Positions 16,763-25,825 of a DNA stretch of 64,000 nt are shown here, in pieces. The translations under genes and the position numbers were made by a program. Position 1 is the stretch's first letter; each line of letters begins with the position of its first letter. Source of the DNA: Clostridiales bacterium (GTDB lineage: Bacteria > Bacillota > Clostridia > Christensenellales > Pumilibacteraceae); NCBI GenBank assembly GCA_022508445.1, contig JAFLVG010000002.1:62001-126000 (forward strand), written 5' to 3'. A model generated the notes under the pieces. It was not told the origin of the DNA. It saw only the letters and a list, made by a program, of their open reading frames with translations, and did not search any database.

Positions 16763-16790
16763 AATAATACTTTATATTGAGGTAAATTAT

Positions 16791-17807
16791 ATGAGCAAAA
16801 TTACAGATGACAAAAAGGTTTGGGGTATTCACACAAATGATGATAACTTGTTCGTACAAGAAAATGTTATAGCAATTGAGTGGAAAGCCATTGGTAATCT
16901 CAATCTAATTGATGGGAATCGTACTGCATTTAAACAAAAATATGCGGAAGTATATCCCAATGCATCGAAACAATCAGTTGCAAACAGCGCCGGCACACTG
17001 TTTAGGTTTGTTCATGAAGTGCAAATAGGGGATTATGTTGTTTATCCGTCAAAGTCAGATAGGATGATTAATCTTGGTGTTATAGATGGAGAATATGTGT
17101 ATCGTCCTGATGCTGCAAAGTGTGTTCAGCAAAGGGCGGTAAGATGGATAAAGAAATTACCTCGCACAGCTTTTTCACAAGGTGCTTTGTACGAGATTGG
17201 GTCGGCGATGGCGTTCTTCACAGTGAAAAATTATGCAGATGAGTTTTTAGATACATTCTCCCTGTCCTCAAAGCACATCACCGCGGCGGATGAAGATGAC
17301 GCAAGCGTGGCGGCGACGGCGGAAGACATTATAGAAAATACAAAAGATTTCATACTCAAAGAACTAAGCAAAAACTTTAAAGGATATGAGTTGGAAAATT
17401 TCGTAGCAAACTTGTTGGAGGCTATGGGATACCGCGCTGTTGTATCCCCACATGGGGGCGATAGTGGAATTGATATAACAGCATACAAAGATGAGTTGCC
17501 GCCGAGGATACTTGTTCAGGTAAAGAGTCAAGATTCTGATATAAAAGAGACCACGATACAATCGCTTAAAGGAGCAATGCGCGAGGGAGATTACGGTGTT
17601 TTTATTACATTATCGAATTATACTAAAAACGCGCAACAGTATTTAAACAATACTCCTATTATTCGCGGAATAAATGGTACAGAACTTGTAGAACTTATTT
17701 TGAAATATTACGATAAGTTGAGCGAAGAGTATCGAAGGGCTATACCACTCAAAATGGTTTACATACCCGTAGCAAAAACACCGGATATTGGCGAAGATGC
17801 GATGTAG
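16791..17807 (+). CDS. Mrr-like (type IV) restriction endonuclease
   Basis: Start revised from 16734 to ATG 16791, since 16734 coincides with the -35 box. C-terminal LENFVANLLEAMGYRAVVSPHGGDSGIDITAYKDELPPRILVQVKSQDS matches the Mrr_cat D...(Q/E)xK motif. Confidence 0.85.
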   Translation: MSKITDDKKVWGIHTNDDNLFVQENVIAIEWKAIGNLNLIDGNRTAFKQKYAEVYPNASKQSVANSAGTLFRFVHEVQIGDYVVYPSKSDRMINLGVIDGEYVYRPDAAKCVQQRAVRWIKKLPRTAFSQGALYEIGSAMAFFTVKNYADEFLDTFSLSSKHITAADEDDASVAATAEDIIENTKDFILKELSKNFKGYELENFVANLLEAMGYRAVVSPHGGDSGIDITAYKDELPPRILVQVKSQDSDIKETTIQSLKGAMREGDYGVFITLSNYTKNAQQYLNNTPIIRGINGTELVELILKYYDKLSEEYRRAIPLKMVYIPVAKTPDIGEDAM

Positions 17808-17874
17808 CAAATCTTGCCAAACAAATTGAAACAACTTGTTTAGTCAAATATCCAATACATTACATTCTAAAACA

Positions 17875-17901
17875 AAAGGCTTAACGATTGGTTAAGCCTT
17901 T
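17875..17901. terminator. Bidirectional terminator between convergent genes
   Basis: AAAGGCTTAAC-GATTG-GTTAAGCCTTT. Confidence 0.75.
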
Positions 17902-17921
17902 AAGCTAATTGTGTTGATTTA

Positions 17922-18542
17922 CTATATATTTTGAGTGTCGTCAATAATGTTCTCGGGTAAAGTGACAACAGTGGTGCCAACGTCTTTCACGATAATTTCC
18001 AAAGATTTTTCAGTTCCGTCAGTGTATATAAAATTAACGGTCAATTCGTTAGCTATAAGAGTGGCAGTTGCTATTCCGTCAGTCAACTCGCATTTTAATG
18101 TTTTAGTTTTACTGTTATATTCATTCCAATATAAAACATTAAGCTTGGAAATAAGCGACGATATTTGATCTTTCGGATTTCTCATATCGTCTATATCGGT
18201 ACTTTTGTGCCATGACAAATCGTTCGATTGAGAAATTTTGTAAATATTATCTTCTTCGACTATGCCATATATAATAGAATCATCATAGTCAATTTGAAAT
18301 TTGTCACCGTCGCCGTAATATGTGAATGAATAAACGTTTGGCTGATTGGTAATTGAAGTAAAGTTTTGTTCGTACTTTGCCCGTGACAAAAATAAGTTAA
18401 TGCTATTAACAACTTCGGAAATATATGGCTCCTTGTTAGAATTATCATTACCGCAGCCTGTCATTGCAAACCCCGATGCCGGAACACTTGCGGCAATCAA
18501 AACGGGTAAAACATTGATTTTGAAAAATTTCTTTATTTTCAT
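17922..18542 (-). CDS. Predicted lipoprotein, unknown function
   Basis: Signal peptide with lipobox-like AMTGCGNDN; no recognised domain. Confidence 0.75.
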   Translation of the reverse strand: MKIKKFFKINVLPVLIAASVPASGFAMTGCGNDNSNKEPYISEVVNSINLFLSRAKYEQNFTSITNQPNVYSFTYYGDGDKFQIDYDDSIIYGIVEEDNIYKISQSNDLSWHKSTDIDDMRNPKDQISSLISKLNVLYWNEYNSKTKTLKCELTDGIATATLIANELTVNFIYTDGTEKSLEIIVKDVGTTVVTLPENIIDDTQNI

Positions 18543-18570
18543 ATTTCTCCTCGATTATTCAAGTCATTGT

Positions 18571-19752
18571 TTATTCAATTGTTGTTCCTTTATCAGTATA
18601 AGCCTTTAACCCGTCCGATAGGCGGTGAAGTCCGTCTGTCATTCGCGCTCTGTCGCATGCTATATTCATGCGCACGAAAGTTTTTCCGTTTCCTCTGTAT
18701 TGCGCGCCCGACGAAAGAATCAATCCGTAGCGCTCGGCAATGAAATCGCATAGTTCATTTGAATCGTTTGTGATTGCGGAGCAATCTATCCAAAGCAAAT
18801 ATGTGGCTTTTCCGTCTATAAGGTGTGCAGAAGGTGCATTCTTTTTCAAATATTCGGCGGCCGCATTGCGGTTATCGGCAAGATATCCGCGAAGTGAGTC
18901 GAGCCATTCTTCGCTTTGATTGAAAGCGGCGACAGTTGCGCCGACGGCAAAACTATTGGGCTCGGCTACTTCCATAGAGTTAAGACCGCGAATAGCTATC
19001 TCGCGCAAGCGCTTGTTGGGTACAAACACTGCGGCTGACTGCAAGCCTGCGAGGTTGAACGCTTTGCTTGCCGAAATGCAGGTGATGCTGTTTTGGGCGC
19101 AATCCTCGGAAACCGACGCGAAAGGGGTGTAGGACACGTTTGGTAATGTCAAGTCGCAATGGATTTCGTCAGATAAAACGACAACGCCGTATTTTTTGCA
19201 CAGCTTGCCGATTTTCGACAGCTGTTCGTGAGTCCATACCGTGCCGGTTGGATTGTGCGGATTGCAAAGAATGAGCATTGTAGTGAGCGGATTTGAAAGG
19301 ACGCGCTCCAAGGCGTCGAAATCGATTTGATAATTTCCGTTTGAATAGGCGAGGCCGCACTCCGCTACGTGCCTGCCGAAGTTCTCGATTGAATGGAAGA
19401 AGATATCGTAAACGGGAGTCAATACCGCAACATTGTCGCCGACATTGGTTATGCGTTGCACAAGGCATGAAATGGCAGGGACAGCGCCGGTGCAAAACTG
19501 CAACCACGATTTGTCGATTGTGTAGTTGTGCCGACGCTTCCACCAAGAAATTATGGCGTCGTACCACTCGTCGGGAACGATTGAATACCCGAACACACCG
19601 TGTGAAGCGCGATTTTTAATAGCCCGGATAACCTGTGGCGCAGTGGCGAAATCCATGTCGGCAACCCACATGGGAAGCTCGTGTTCCGCCACATCCCATT
19701 TCATCGAGCCTGTGCCTCGGCGATTTGGGGTAGTATCGAAATCGTACAGCAT
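18571..19752 (-). CDS. MalY/PatB-type PLP-dependent aminotransferase / cystathionine beta-lyase
   Basis: RRGTGSMKWD, LPMWVADMDFATAPQV, HNPTGTVWT, VLSDEIHCDL, SASKAFNLAGLQ; RBS GGAGGT on minus strand. Confidence 0.9.
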   Translation of the reverse strand: MLYDFDTTPNRRGTGSMKWDVAEHELPMWVADMDFATAPQVIRAIKNRASHGVFGYSIVPDEWYDAIISWWKRRHNYTIDKSWLQFCTGAVPAISCLVQRITNVGDNVAVLTPVYDIFFHSIENFGRHVAECGLAYSNGNYQIDFDALERVLSNPLTTMLILCNPHNPTGTVWTHEQLSKIGKLCKKYGVVVLSDEIHCDLTLPNVSYTPFASVSEDCAQNSITCISASKAFNLAGLQSAAVFVPNKRLREIAIRGLNSMEVAEPNSFAVGATVAAFNQSEEWLDSLRGYLADNRNAAAEYLKKNAPSAHLIDGKATYLLWIDCSAITNDSNELCDFIAERYGLILSSGAQYRGNGKTFVRMNIACDRARMTDGLHRLSDGLKAYTDKGTTIE

Positions 19753-19764
19753 TGATACCTCCGA

Positions 19765-20610
19765 TTAGTTCTTTGAACGGCAAATAATGACTGTCTTTTG
19801 CGGATCGATCTTGTCCTTTTCGATTATGAGCTTGTCTATTGAGTCTGCACAGATTCGTCCGCCGCTCGGATTGAGAACGCTGTCGACACTGCCAACAATA
19901 TCGGCTTGCACGGTCGAGTACTCAAACGCAAGGGTGGTGTTGAGCAGTTTGCAGTTTATCAATACGAGGTTTTCTATATAGCAAAGGCCTTGCAGGCTTT
20001 CGATTGTGCAATTTATCAGAGTAAGGTTTTTCGAGTTCCAGCCGAGGTACTCGCCGGAGATAAACGAGTCGTGCACGGTCACGTTTTCGCAGTTCCAGAA
20101 TGCGTCCTTGGTGAGTAGCCGCGAGTTGCGGATAGTCACATTCTTTGCGCCGTCAAAGCCGTAATTGCCGACGAGGTCGAGGTTATTGACCTCCATATCT
20201 TGACTTTGCATGGCAAAATAATCTCCGCAAGCCGAAACGTTGTTGAGCGTGACTTTTTCGCACCACCACATTGTTTCGCTCGCGTGTGGAATTGTTACGT
20301 TTTCGAGTTTAATATCGGACGCATGCCTAAATGTTTTCGGTGCGGCAATCGTGCAGTTTTCGAACGAGATGTTGTGTGTGTACCACACGCCGGCGCGTGC
20401 GGTATCGAAGAACGTGCAGTTTTTCAGCTTGATGTTTTCGGAATACCACAGCGGATATTTCCACTTAAACATACTGTTAAAAAGCTCGATATTTGCACTC
20501 TCTTTCAAATGGGATTCGCCGTCGGCAAATGTTGAATCTGTTATTACAAGATCTCGGCACATGAACAGAGCGCGTTCACCCGTTAATAGCTGTTGTTTGA
20601 TTTCAGTCAT
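19765..20610 (-). CDS. DUF3737-like right-handed beta-helix protein
   Basis: LLTGERALFMCRDLVITDSTFADGESHLKES...WKYPLWYSENIKLKNCTFFDTARAGVWYTHNISFENC. Start shortened from 20655 to MTEIKQQ because of the promoter position. Confidence 0.8.
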   Translation of the reverse strand: MTEIKQQLLTGERALFMCRDLVITDSTFADGESHLKESANIELFNSMFKWKYPLWYSENIKLKNCTFFDTARAGVWYTHNISFENCTIAAPKTFRHASDIKLENVTIPHASETMWWCEKVTLNNVSACGDYFAMQSQDMEVNNLDLVGNYGFDGAKNVTIRNSRLLTKDAFWNCENVTVHDSFISGEYLGWNSKNLTLINCTIESLQGLCYIENLVLINCKLLNTTLAFEYSTVQADIVGSVDSVLNPSGGRICADSIDKLIIEKDKIDPQKTVIICRSKN

Positions 20611-20660
20611 CTTGCACTTCCGAAAAGCAAATTGTTTGGCGTACTTTGTGCGCATATAAT

Positions 20661-20689
20661 ATTATATCAAATTGCACAAATCAAGTCAA
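20661..20689 (-). promoter_or_regulatory. Minus-strand promoter of DUF3737-like gene
   Basis: Minus strand TTGACT-17 bp-TATAAT. Confidence 0.65.
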
Positions 20690-20917
20690 GGGAAAACATT
20701 CGAAGCGAGAGGGTAGCGCCTTGTTTCTTTGCCGAGAAGTGCGCGGCTTTTTCGCTCGCTTGCAAAGGTATCGGGCGGAACGGATTTACGAGATTAACGT
20801 GTTTACGCGAAGGCGCATACAAAATATTGTGTAGGACGATTTATCTTTTACTTCTGAAAACTATGAACAAATTGTAAATTTTTATCATAAAAATCGGGCG
20901 CACAAAGGTATATACGT

Positions 20918-20946
20918 TTGACAAATGCGTACCGAAAGTATATAAT
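20918..20946 (+). promoter_or_regulatory. Promoter
   Basis: TTGACA (20918-20923), 17-bp spacer, TATAAT (20941-20946). Confidence 0.8.
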
Positions 20947-20957
20947 GTATGTACGTG

Positions 20958-21068
20958 TCGGTCTTGGTTTAGGACAACGGTGTCAGCCAAAGCCGATATT
21001 TGCATATAAAAAATCCGTCGATTTTACATATTATCAGCATGTTGCAGCACAAATCGACAACTCGGATT
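20958..21068 (+). promoter_or_regulatory. Structured 5' leader of the 1531-aa lipoprotein gene
   Basis: TCGGTCTTGG/CCAAAGCCGA imperfect stem (20958-20996), then AATCCG-TCGATTT...AAATCGA...CGGATT nested stem (21012-21068). Confidence 0.45.
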
Positions 21069-21112
21069 GATTAGTGCATTATACACCGGACACCGTAAAC
21101 GCAGAGGTTATT

Positions 21113-24100
21113 ATGAAAGGAATTCGCAAGTTTATCTATTTGATCGCCGTTGTACTCGCAGTCACCGCGGTTTCGCTGGTTGCTGCGGCTTGCGGCGAAT
21201 CTGACAGTAACAGTTCGGCCAAGTACACGCTCACATTCATGAACGGTACTGCACCGTACTACACAATAACCGGCACTGCCGGCAGCAAAGTGGTGTTCGA
21301 CAAAGAGAACCCCACTCGCACCAATCTCGAATTCGACGGTTGGAGCGAGGAGCCGGACGGCGCTATCGTAGAGTTGCCCACAAAAATGCCCGCGGAGAAT
21401 AAGACGTACTACGCGGTATTTTCTGCGCGCTACACGGTTACGTTTGACGCAGGCAGCGGAACGCTGGCCGCGACGAGCCAAACCGTAAAAGCCCGTGCAG
21501 GCGCTAAACTGTACGATCTCGTATCGGGGGTTGTTCCCACCGCTGCGGGCGATTCGACGTTTGCGGCTTGGTACTACAACGATTCCGAGCTTTCTGCGTC
21601 GAGCAGTGTTGTCATGCCGGCCGCGAATATCACGGTAGAAGCCAAGTACACGGTCAGTTATGTATTGAGAGAATACAAACAGACCGAGTACAAAAATTAC
21701 GACGATGACGCGTACTCCTCACCCGAGACTAAAAACAAGGTCGGTTTTGTCGGCGAGATGGTTTCGCTTTCCAACTATACGGGTTATGCTGTGTACGACG
21801 AAAAGGACGACAAGGCGACCACCGTCGCGCTTTCGCCCGACTCATCCGACAATACATATAATGTTTATTACAATCTCAGAGATATCATGGTAGTATTCAA
21901 CCATAATTTGCCCGACGTTGATGTGGAAGGCGAAATGCCCGACGAACCTTACGGATACGGCGTTGAAACCGATGTGCCTAAGTGCAAATTCGAGGCGGAA
22001 GGCTATCGATTTGTCGGCTGGGCAAAAACGGCTTCCGGTAAAGTTGTGTATCGCGTGGGCGAAACCTTCTCGGTAGTTAGCAGAACTACATTGTATGCTA
22101 TCTGGGATAAGGGTTATATCGACGCCACCGGAATGTCGACCGACTATATATTCGTTTCTGAAAAAGGCGAGGGCAAAACCGTTTACCTCGATCGCTTGTT
22201 TCACGAGGAATTGGAGGGTGAATATAACGAAACAACCCATGAGTTCGTTTTCAAGAACTCGAACGGTGAAGTGTTCCTTCGCGGACTTGTCGATCCTGCT
22301 ACGGAAACGTTCGTCTATCTTGAACTCCAAGATCAAACTACATATAGCTTCAATGCCAGAAAGACTGTTATCAAAACCGCCACGTCTTCGGGTGAAAGTG
22401 CGACTCCGTACGAGTATGTAAGCATCGAAGACGACATTAGCGATACTTCCACACTTGTTGTAAAAGCAAACGGCGACCTTGTTTATACCGACGCGGAAGG
22501 CAATGTGAAGAACGGCACGCTATCTTATGACGAGGATGCCGACTCTCTCGTATTCATCGCAGTCGATCTCACATTCCATTTCAGATTGACCGTGCGCGAA
22601 AGCGAAGCCGGTGTTGTTCCGGTGTTTGAAATTCGTGACGACAGCATGTACGGCGTTCGCTATGAGCTGACGCAAAACAACAAGCTTGACGGTTCGTCTT
22701 ACATGGTGTTTGACGGTTACGGCATGGTTACACTGTACACGATAGGCTTTGCTTATATTGTACGGTCCGAAGACTACTTGGTCGGTGTGACGTGTGGCGG
22801 ATACTATTATATTTATGAAAACGAAGATGACTCCGATCGCATACACGGACGCATATCCATCTACAACAACGGATATGTAAAAACGAGCTATTTAGACTTT
22901 ATTAACAGCGATACCAATTTGGGAACTGCGTCAAAGCCCGTGTACAAAGTATACGCGTACCGCGACAGCATTAGCGGCGCGCTTTACGCAAAGCCGACCG
23001 ACGCGATTAGCGATTCCTCAGCATGGGAAGAGTATGTACAGGCCGACACTACGGCGAAAATCGTTCTCGACGGATACGGCGTATACGCCGACAGTGCGGT
23101 CTACACCTTCAAGAACAGCCAAGGCGAGCAGCAGACGGTTAAAGGCAAGTATTACCTCGATTTGTATCTCGGCGAGCTTACCATATATACAACCGGCGGC
23201 AACTATATGATGTTTATATCCACATATTCCGTCGGTGAAGAGGAAAAATTGGTGTTCTCAATTCAGCACGGCAGTTATACGTCCCGTCCCATAATGGGGC
23301 TTGGCAATGCCAATATGCAGTACAGATTGAGATTGATTGACGATACATATGCGGAGTTTGCATTCAACCTGCCCATTGCCGATGAATTCCTCGGCATTTA
23401 CAAGTATGACTTGCAGATGATAACAATGTTCAGCGGCACCTACAAGCAAGTGGGAACCGACAAGGACGGCAATACTGTTTACGAGTTTACCGCAGACGAG
23501 TCGTTTACATCACAGGTAGCGAGCCAAATATTCACAATTTTCTACTTGTCGTATTCAGTTCAGCTTACAATTGATAATTTCTACCAGTTCACGTTTATTA
23601 AAGCAACGGGGTATCTCAACGGTCAGCCTTTGGATTGCTTCTCTGCCGTAGCGATAAGCGACGGTCTCAACGGTTATACTATTACTTTGGACGAGATCAC
23701 CTATACGCTCAACGGATACGGCAAGGCCACATCCGAACAGGAAAATGCGAAAGAGTTGAGCTATAAAGCAACTTTGAGTAACGGCATTCCTTTCGTTACG
23801 GTGAGCTGGACAGAGGGTAGCGGCGACACCGCAGTAACAAAGAGCGTAAGGTTTGTGGGCGTCCTCCAAGACGATAATATGACCTTTAAACGCTTTATAG
23901 GCAGTTATATTACCAACAACGCGCAATACTTGTTCGCGGTCGCGTTGCTCGAAGGTGATTATGCGCTTGTCGGTTACATTGAATATCAATCGACCGGTGC
24001 ATATATAATCTACTACTCTTTGGGCACTGTTTCAAAAACCGGCAGCGTGTATGCGTACACAGAGCTACACTGCTCGGCTCAAAGCAACGCACCTATTCTC

Positions 24101-25669
24101 AGCATCTACGGCGATTTCAAGTTCACAATCGTGGAAGAAATCAGCGAAGGAAAGAACGGACTTATCAATATCGAAACCAACATCGGCATGACTTTGACGA
24201 CTGTCGGCGTCGGTACGCTTACGCTTGGCGCAGATCCCCAAAAGGCAGAGGCGACATTTACGGATACGGACAGCAAGGTCTATGCGGGAACTTATAGGGT
24301 ATACGAGGATTTCCTCATTCTTTCCTATACTACCGTAGACGGAGTAGCGTCGACCGGAGTTAAGAAATTCAGGCTCACGTACGATTCCGGCTCTTCACAA
24401 GCCACTGCCTTCCGCGTGGTCGGAAACGAAGCCGGCACATGGCGCGACATTATGCAAGATGACAGCACGATGGTTCTTGCCGCGGAAAACTATGTCGCAA
24501 GAGACGTGCTCGTCGGCCTTGATCCCACTACCATGAAACCTATATATAAGAAATTCAACCATGCGAAAGCAACTTATACGACTGGTTTGGGCACGGATGA
24601 AGAGAATACTATTGTCGGTGAATACTACCGCACCGAAAACACGAATTTCCAAGAATACTGCTTTATCGCAAACAGCGGAGCGGACAACGAAGTGCGTTTC
24701 TTGTTCATCATCGCTTTGAACTCTTATACGCGCCTTCCCATATTCAAAATCAAGGAAATGGAGTTTGCCAATTACATTTTCTCGTCTCCCACCGCTTCAA
24801 GTCCTTCGGCTATTTTGCAGTCCGACGGATATAACACTGCGGTCTTGACTCTTCCGTCACAGGAAGTGTACGGAACTGTATATCAAGACGAAGCAACAGG
24901 GGTAGTCGTATTTACTGCGAGCGGTATTATATTCTCGTCTACGAATAGCTCTTCGATGTACTTCGGGGCAGTCACTGTTTCCGGTCAAACAAGATGGGTC
25001 ATTCTTGACGGGACCGTGGCGGCGCCTCATTACGGAATTTTCGAATGCACCGACGGTAGCGGCGATCTCTTCGGCGACGGCAAAACCGTTGTCAAAAAAG
25101 TTTGGTTTACAGGCTACGGTATTGCATATCTCATTACGGATGAGTCGGAGGATGAAAACGGCGAAAACATCATGTCCGGATTGCGCGTCGGGTATAACGT
25201 GTTCGAAAACCAATATGCCTTCTATGTAGTAGACGAAAACAATCAGCCCCTTATCGTCACTCTTTTCCGTTTGTTCAAGCGCGGCAACGGTATCGTTGCA
25301 TCCGATTATACGATTTCGTTTACCGACAGCAAGCTGAATTACCTTTTTGTCGGCGTGTTCAAGGGTGAAAATTACACCTCCATTTTGTTCGACGGGTTCG
25401 GTAGCGGCATATACGTTGATGCTAAGGGCGTAAGACACAACTTAACGTATACAAAATATGAAAACGACAAAGATAGCGCCATTATCGTCAGGATTCGGTA
25501 TGCCGGCGAAAACGGTTATGTGTATGTTGTTATTGCGCTCGAATTCGATGAAAAAGGACGTGCACAGAGCTGTACAGTGCTTGACAAAGAAGATCCGAGG
25601 TATCCTCAAATCGATGAAGACGATGAGGAAGGTGCCGCATACGAAGATACGTATGCACTTGCGGCGTAA
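21113..25669 (+). CDS. Large lipoprotein with InlB-like (Flg_new) beta repeats
   Basis: Start revised to ATG 21113 (MKGIRKFIYLIAVV...AAACGESD lipobox); repeats such as YTLTFMNGT...FDKENPTRTNLEFDGWSEEPDG and CKFEAEGYRFVGWAKTASG. Confidence 0.85.
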   Translation: MKGIRKFIYLIAVVLAVTAVSLVAAACGESDSNSSAKYTLTFMNGTAPYYTITGTAGSKVVFDKENPTRTNLEFDGWSEEPDGAIVELPTKMPAENKTYYAVFSARYTVTFDAGSGTLAATSQTVKARAGAKLYDLVSGVVPTAAGDSTFAAWYYNDSELSASSSVVMPAANITVEAKYTVSYVLREYKQTEYKNYDDDAYSSPETKNKVGFVGEMVSLSNYTGYAVYDEKDDKATTVALSPDSSDNTYNVYYNLRDIMVVFNHNLPDVDVEGEMPDEPYGYGVETDVPKCKFEAEGYRFVGWAKTASGKVVYRVGETFSVVSRTTLYAIWDKGYIDATGMSTDYIFVSEKGEGKTVYLDRLFHEELEGEYNETTHEFVFKNSNGEVFLRGLVDPATETFVYLELQDQTTYSFNARKTVIKTATSSGESATPYEYVSIEDDISDTSTLVVKANGDLVYTDAEGNVKNGTLSYDEDADSLVFIAVDLTFHFRLTVRESEAGVVPVFEIRDDSMYGVRYELTQNNKLDGSSYMVFDGYGMVTLYTIGFAYIVRSEDYLVGVTCGGYYYIYENEDDSDRIHGRISIYNNGYVKTSYLDFINSDTNLGTASKPVYKVYAYRDSISGALYAKPTDAISDSSAWEEYVQADTTAKIVLDGYGVYADSAVYTFKNSQGEQQTVKGKYYLDLYLGELTIYTTGGNYMMFISTYSVGEEEKLVFSIQHGSYTSRPIMGLGNANMQYRLRLIDDTYAEFAFNLPIADEFLGIYKYDLQMITMFSGTYKQVGTDKDGNTVYEFTADESFTSQVASQIFTIFYLSYSVQLTIDNFYQFTFIKATGYLNGQPLDCFSAVAISDGLNGYTITLDEITYTLNGYGKATSEQENAKELSYKATLSNGIPFVTVSWTEGSGDTAVTKSVRFVGVLQDDNMTFKRFIGSYITNNAQYLFAVALLEGDYALVGYIEYQSTGAYIIYYSLGTVSKTGSVYAYTELHCSAQSNAPILSIYGDFKFTIVEEISEGKNGLINIETNIGMTLTTVGVGTLTLGADPQKAEATFTDTDSKVYAGTYRVYEDFLILSYTTVDGVASTGVKKFRLTYDSGSSQATAFRVVGNEAGTWRDIMQDDSTMVLAAENYVARDVLVGLDPTTMKPIYKKFNHAKATYTTGLGTDEENTIVGEYYRTENTNFQEYCFIANSGADNEVRFLFIIALNSYTRLPIFKIKEMEFANYIFSSPTASSPSAILQSDGYNTAVLTLPSQEVYGTVYQDEATGVVVFTASGIIFSSTNSSSMYFGAVTVSGQTRWVILDGTVAAPHYGIFECTDGSGDLFGDGKTVVKKVWFTGYGIAYLITDESEDENGENIMSGLRVGYNVFENQYAFYVVDENNQPLIVTLFRLFKRGNGIVASDYTISFTDSKLNYLFVGVFKGENYTSILFDGFGSGIYVDAKGVRHNLTYTKYENDKDSAIIVRIRYAGENGYVYVVIALEFDEKGRAQSCTVLDKEDPRYPQIDEDDEEGAAYEDTYALAA

Positions 25670-25713
25670 CAGCGTTGCCGTCCTTCAAGCCTTGGCGGAC
25701 GGCGGCAATCAAC

Positions 25714-25743
25714 TTGACAATATATCGAAATTTTTGGTAAAAT
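25714..25743 (+). promoter_or_regulatory. Promoter of the subtilase-opp gene cluster
   Basis: TTGACA (25714-25719), 18-bp spacer, TAAAAT (25738-25743). Confidence 0.6.
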
Positions 25744-25825
25744 ACAGGATGTGCCGTTCGATTTTGTCGCTATCATAGACAGTCGTTCAGCCGAAAGGCG
25801 ATGACATCTTCGAGAGGAAATATAA

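Noticed and set aside
16734-16790. N-terminal extension of the restriction endonuclease ORF as called in the track
   Set aside because: The extension overlaps the -35/-10 promoter elements and lacks an RBS; ATG at 16791 is preferred.
25670-25712. Inverted repeat TTGCCGTCC...GGACGGCGGCAA as a terminator
   Set aside because: Imperfect stem with a bulge and no T-tract, overlapping the start of a promoter region; insufficient support.
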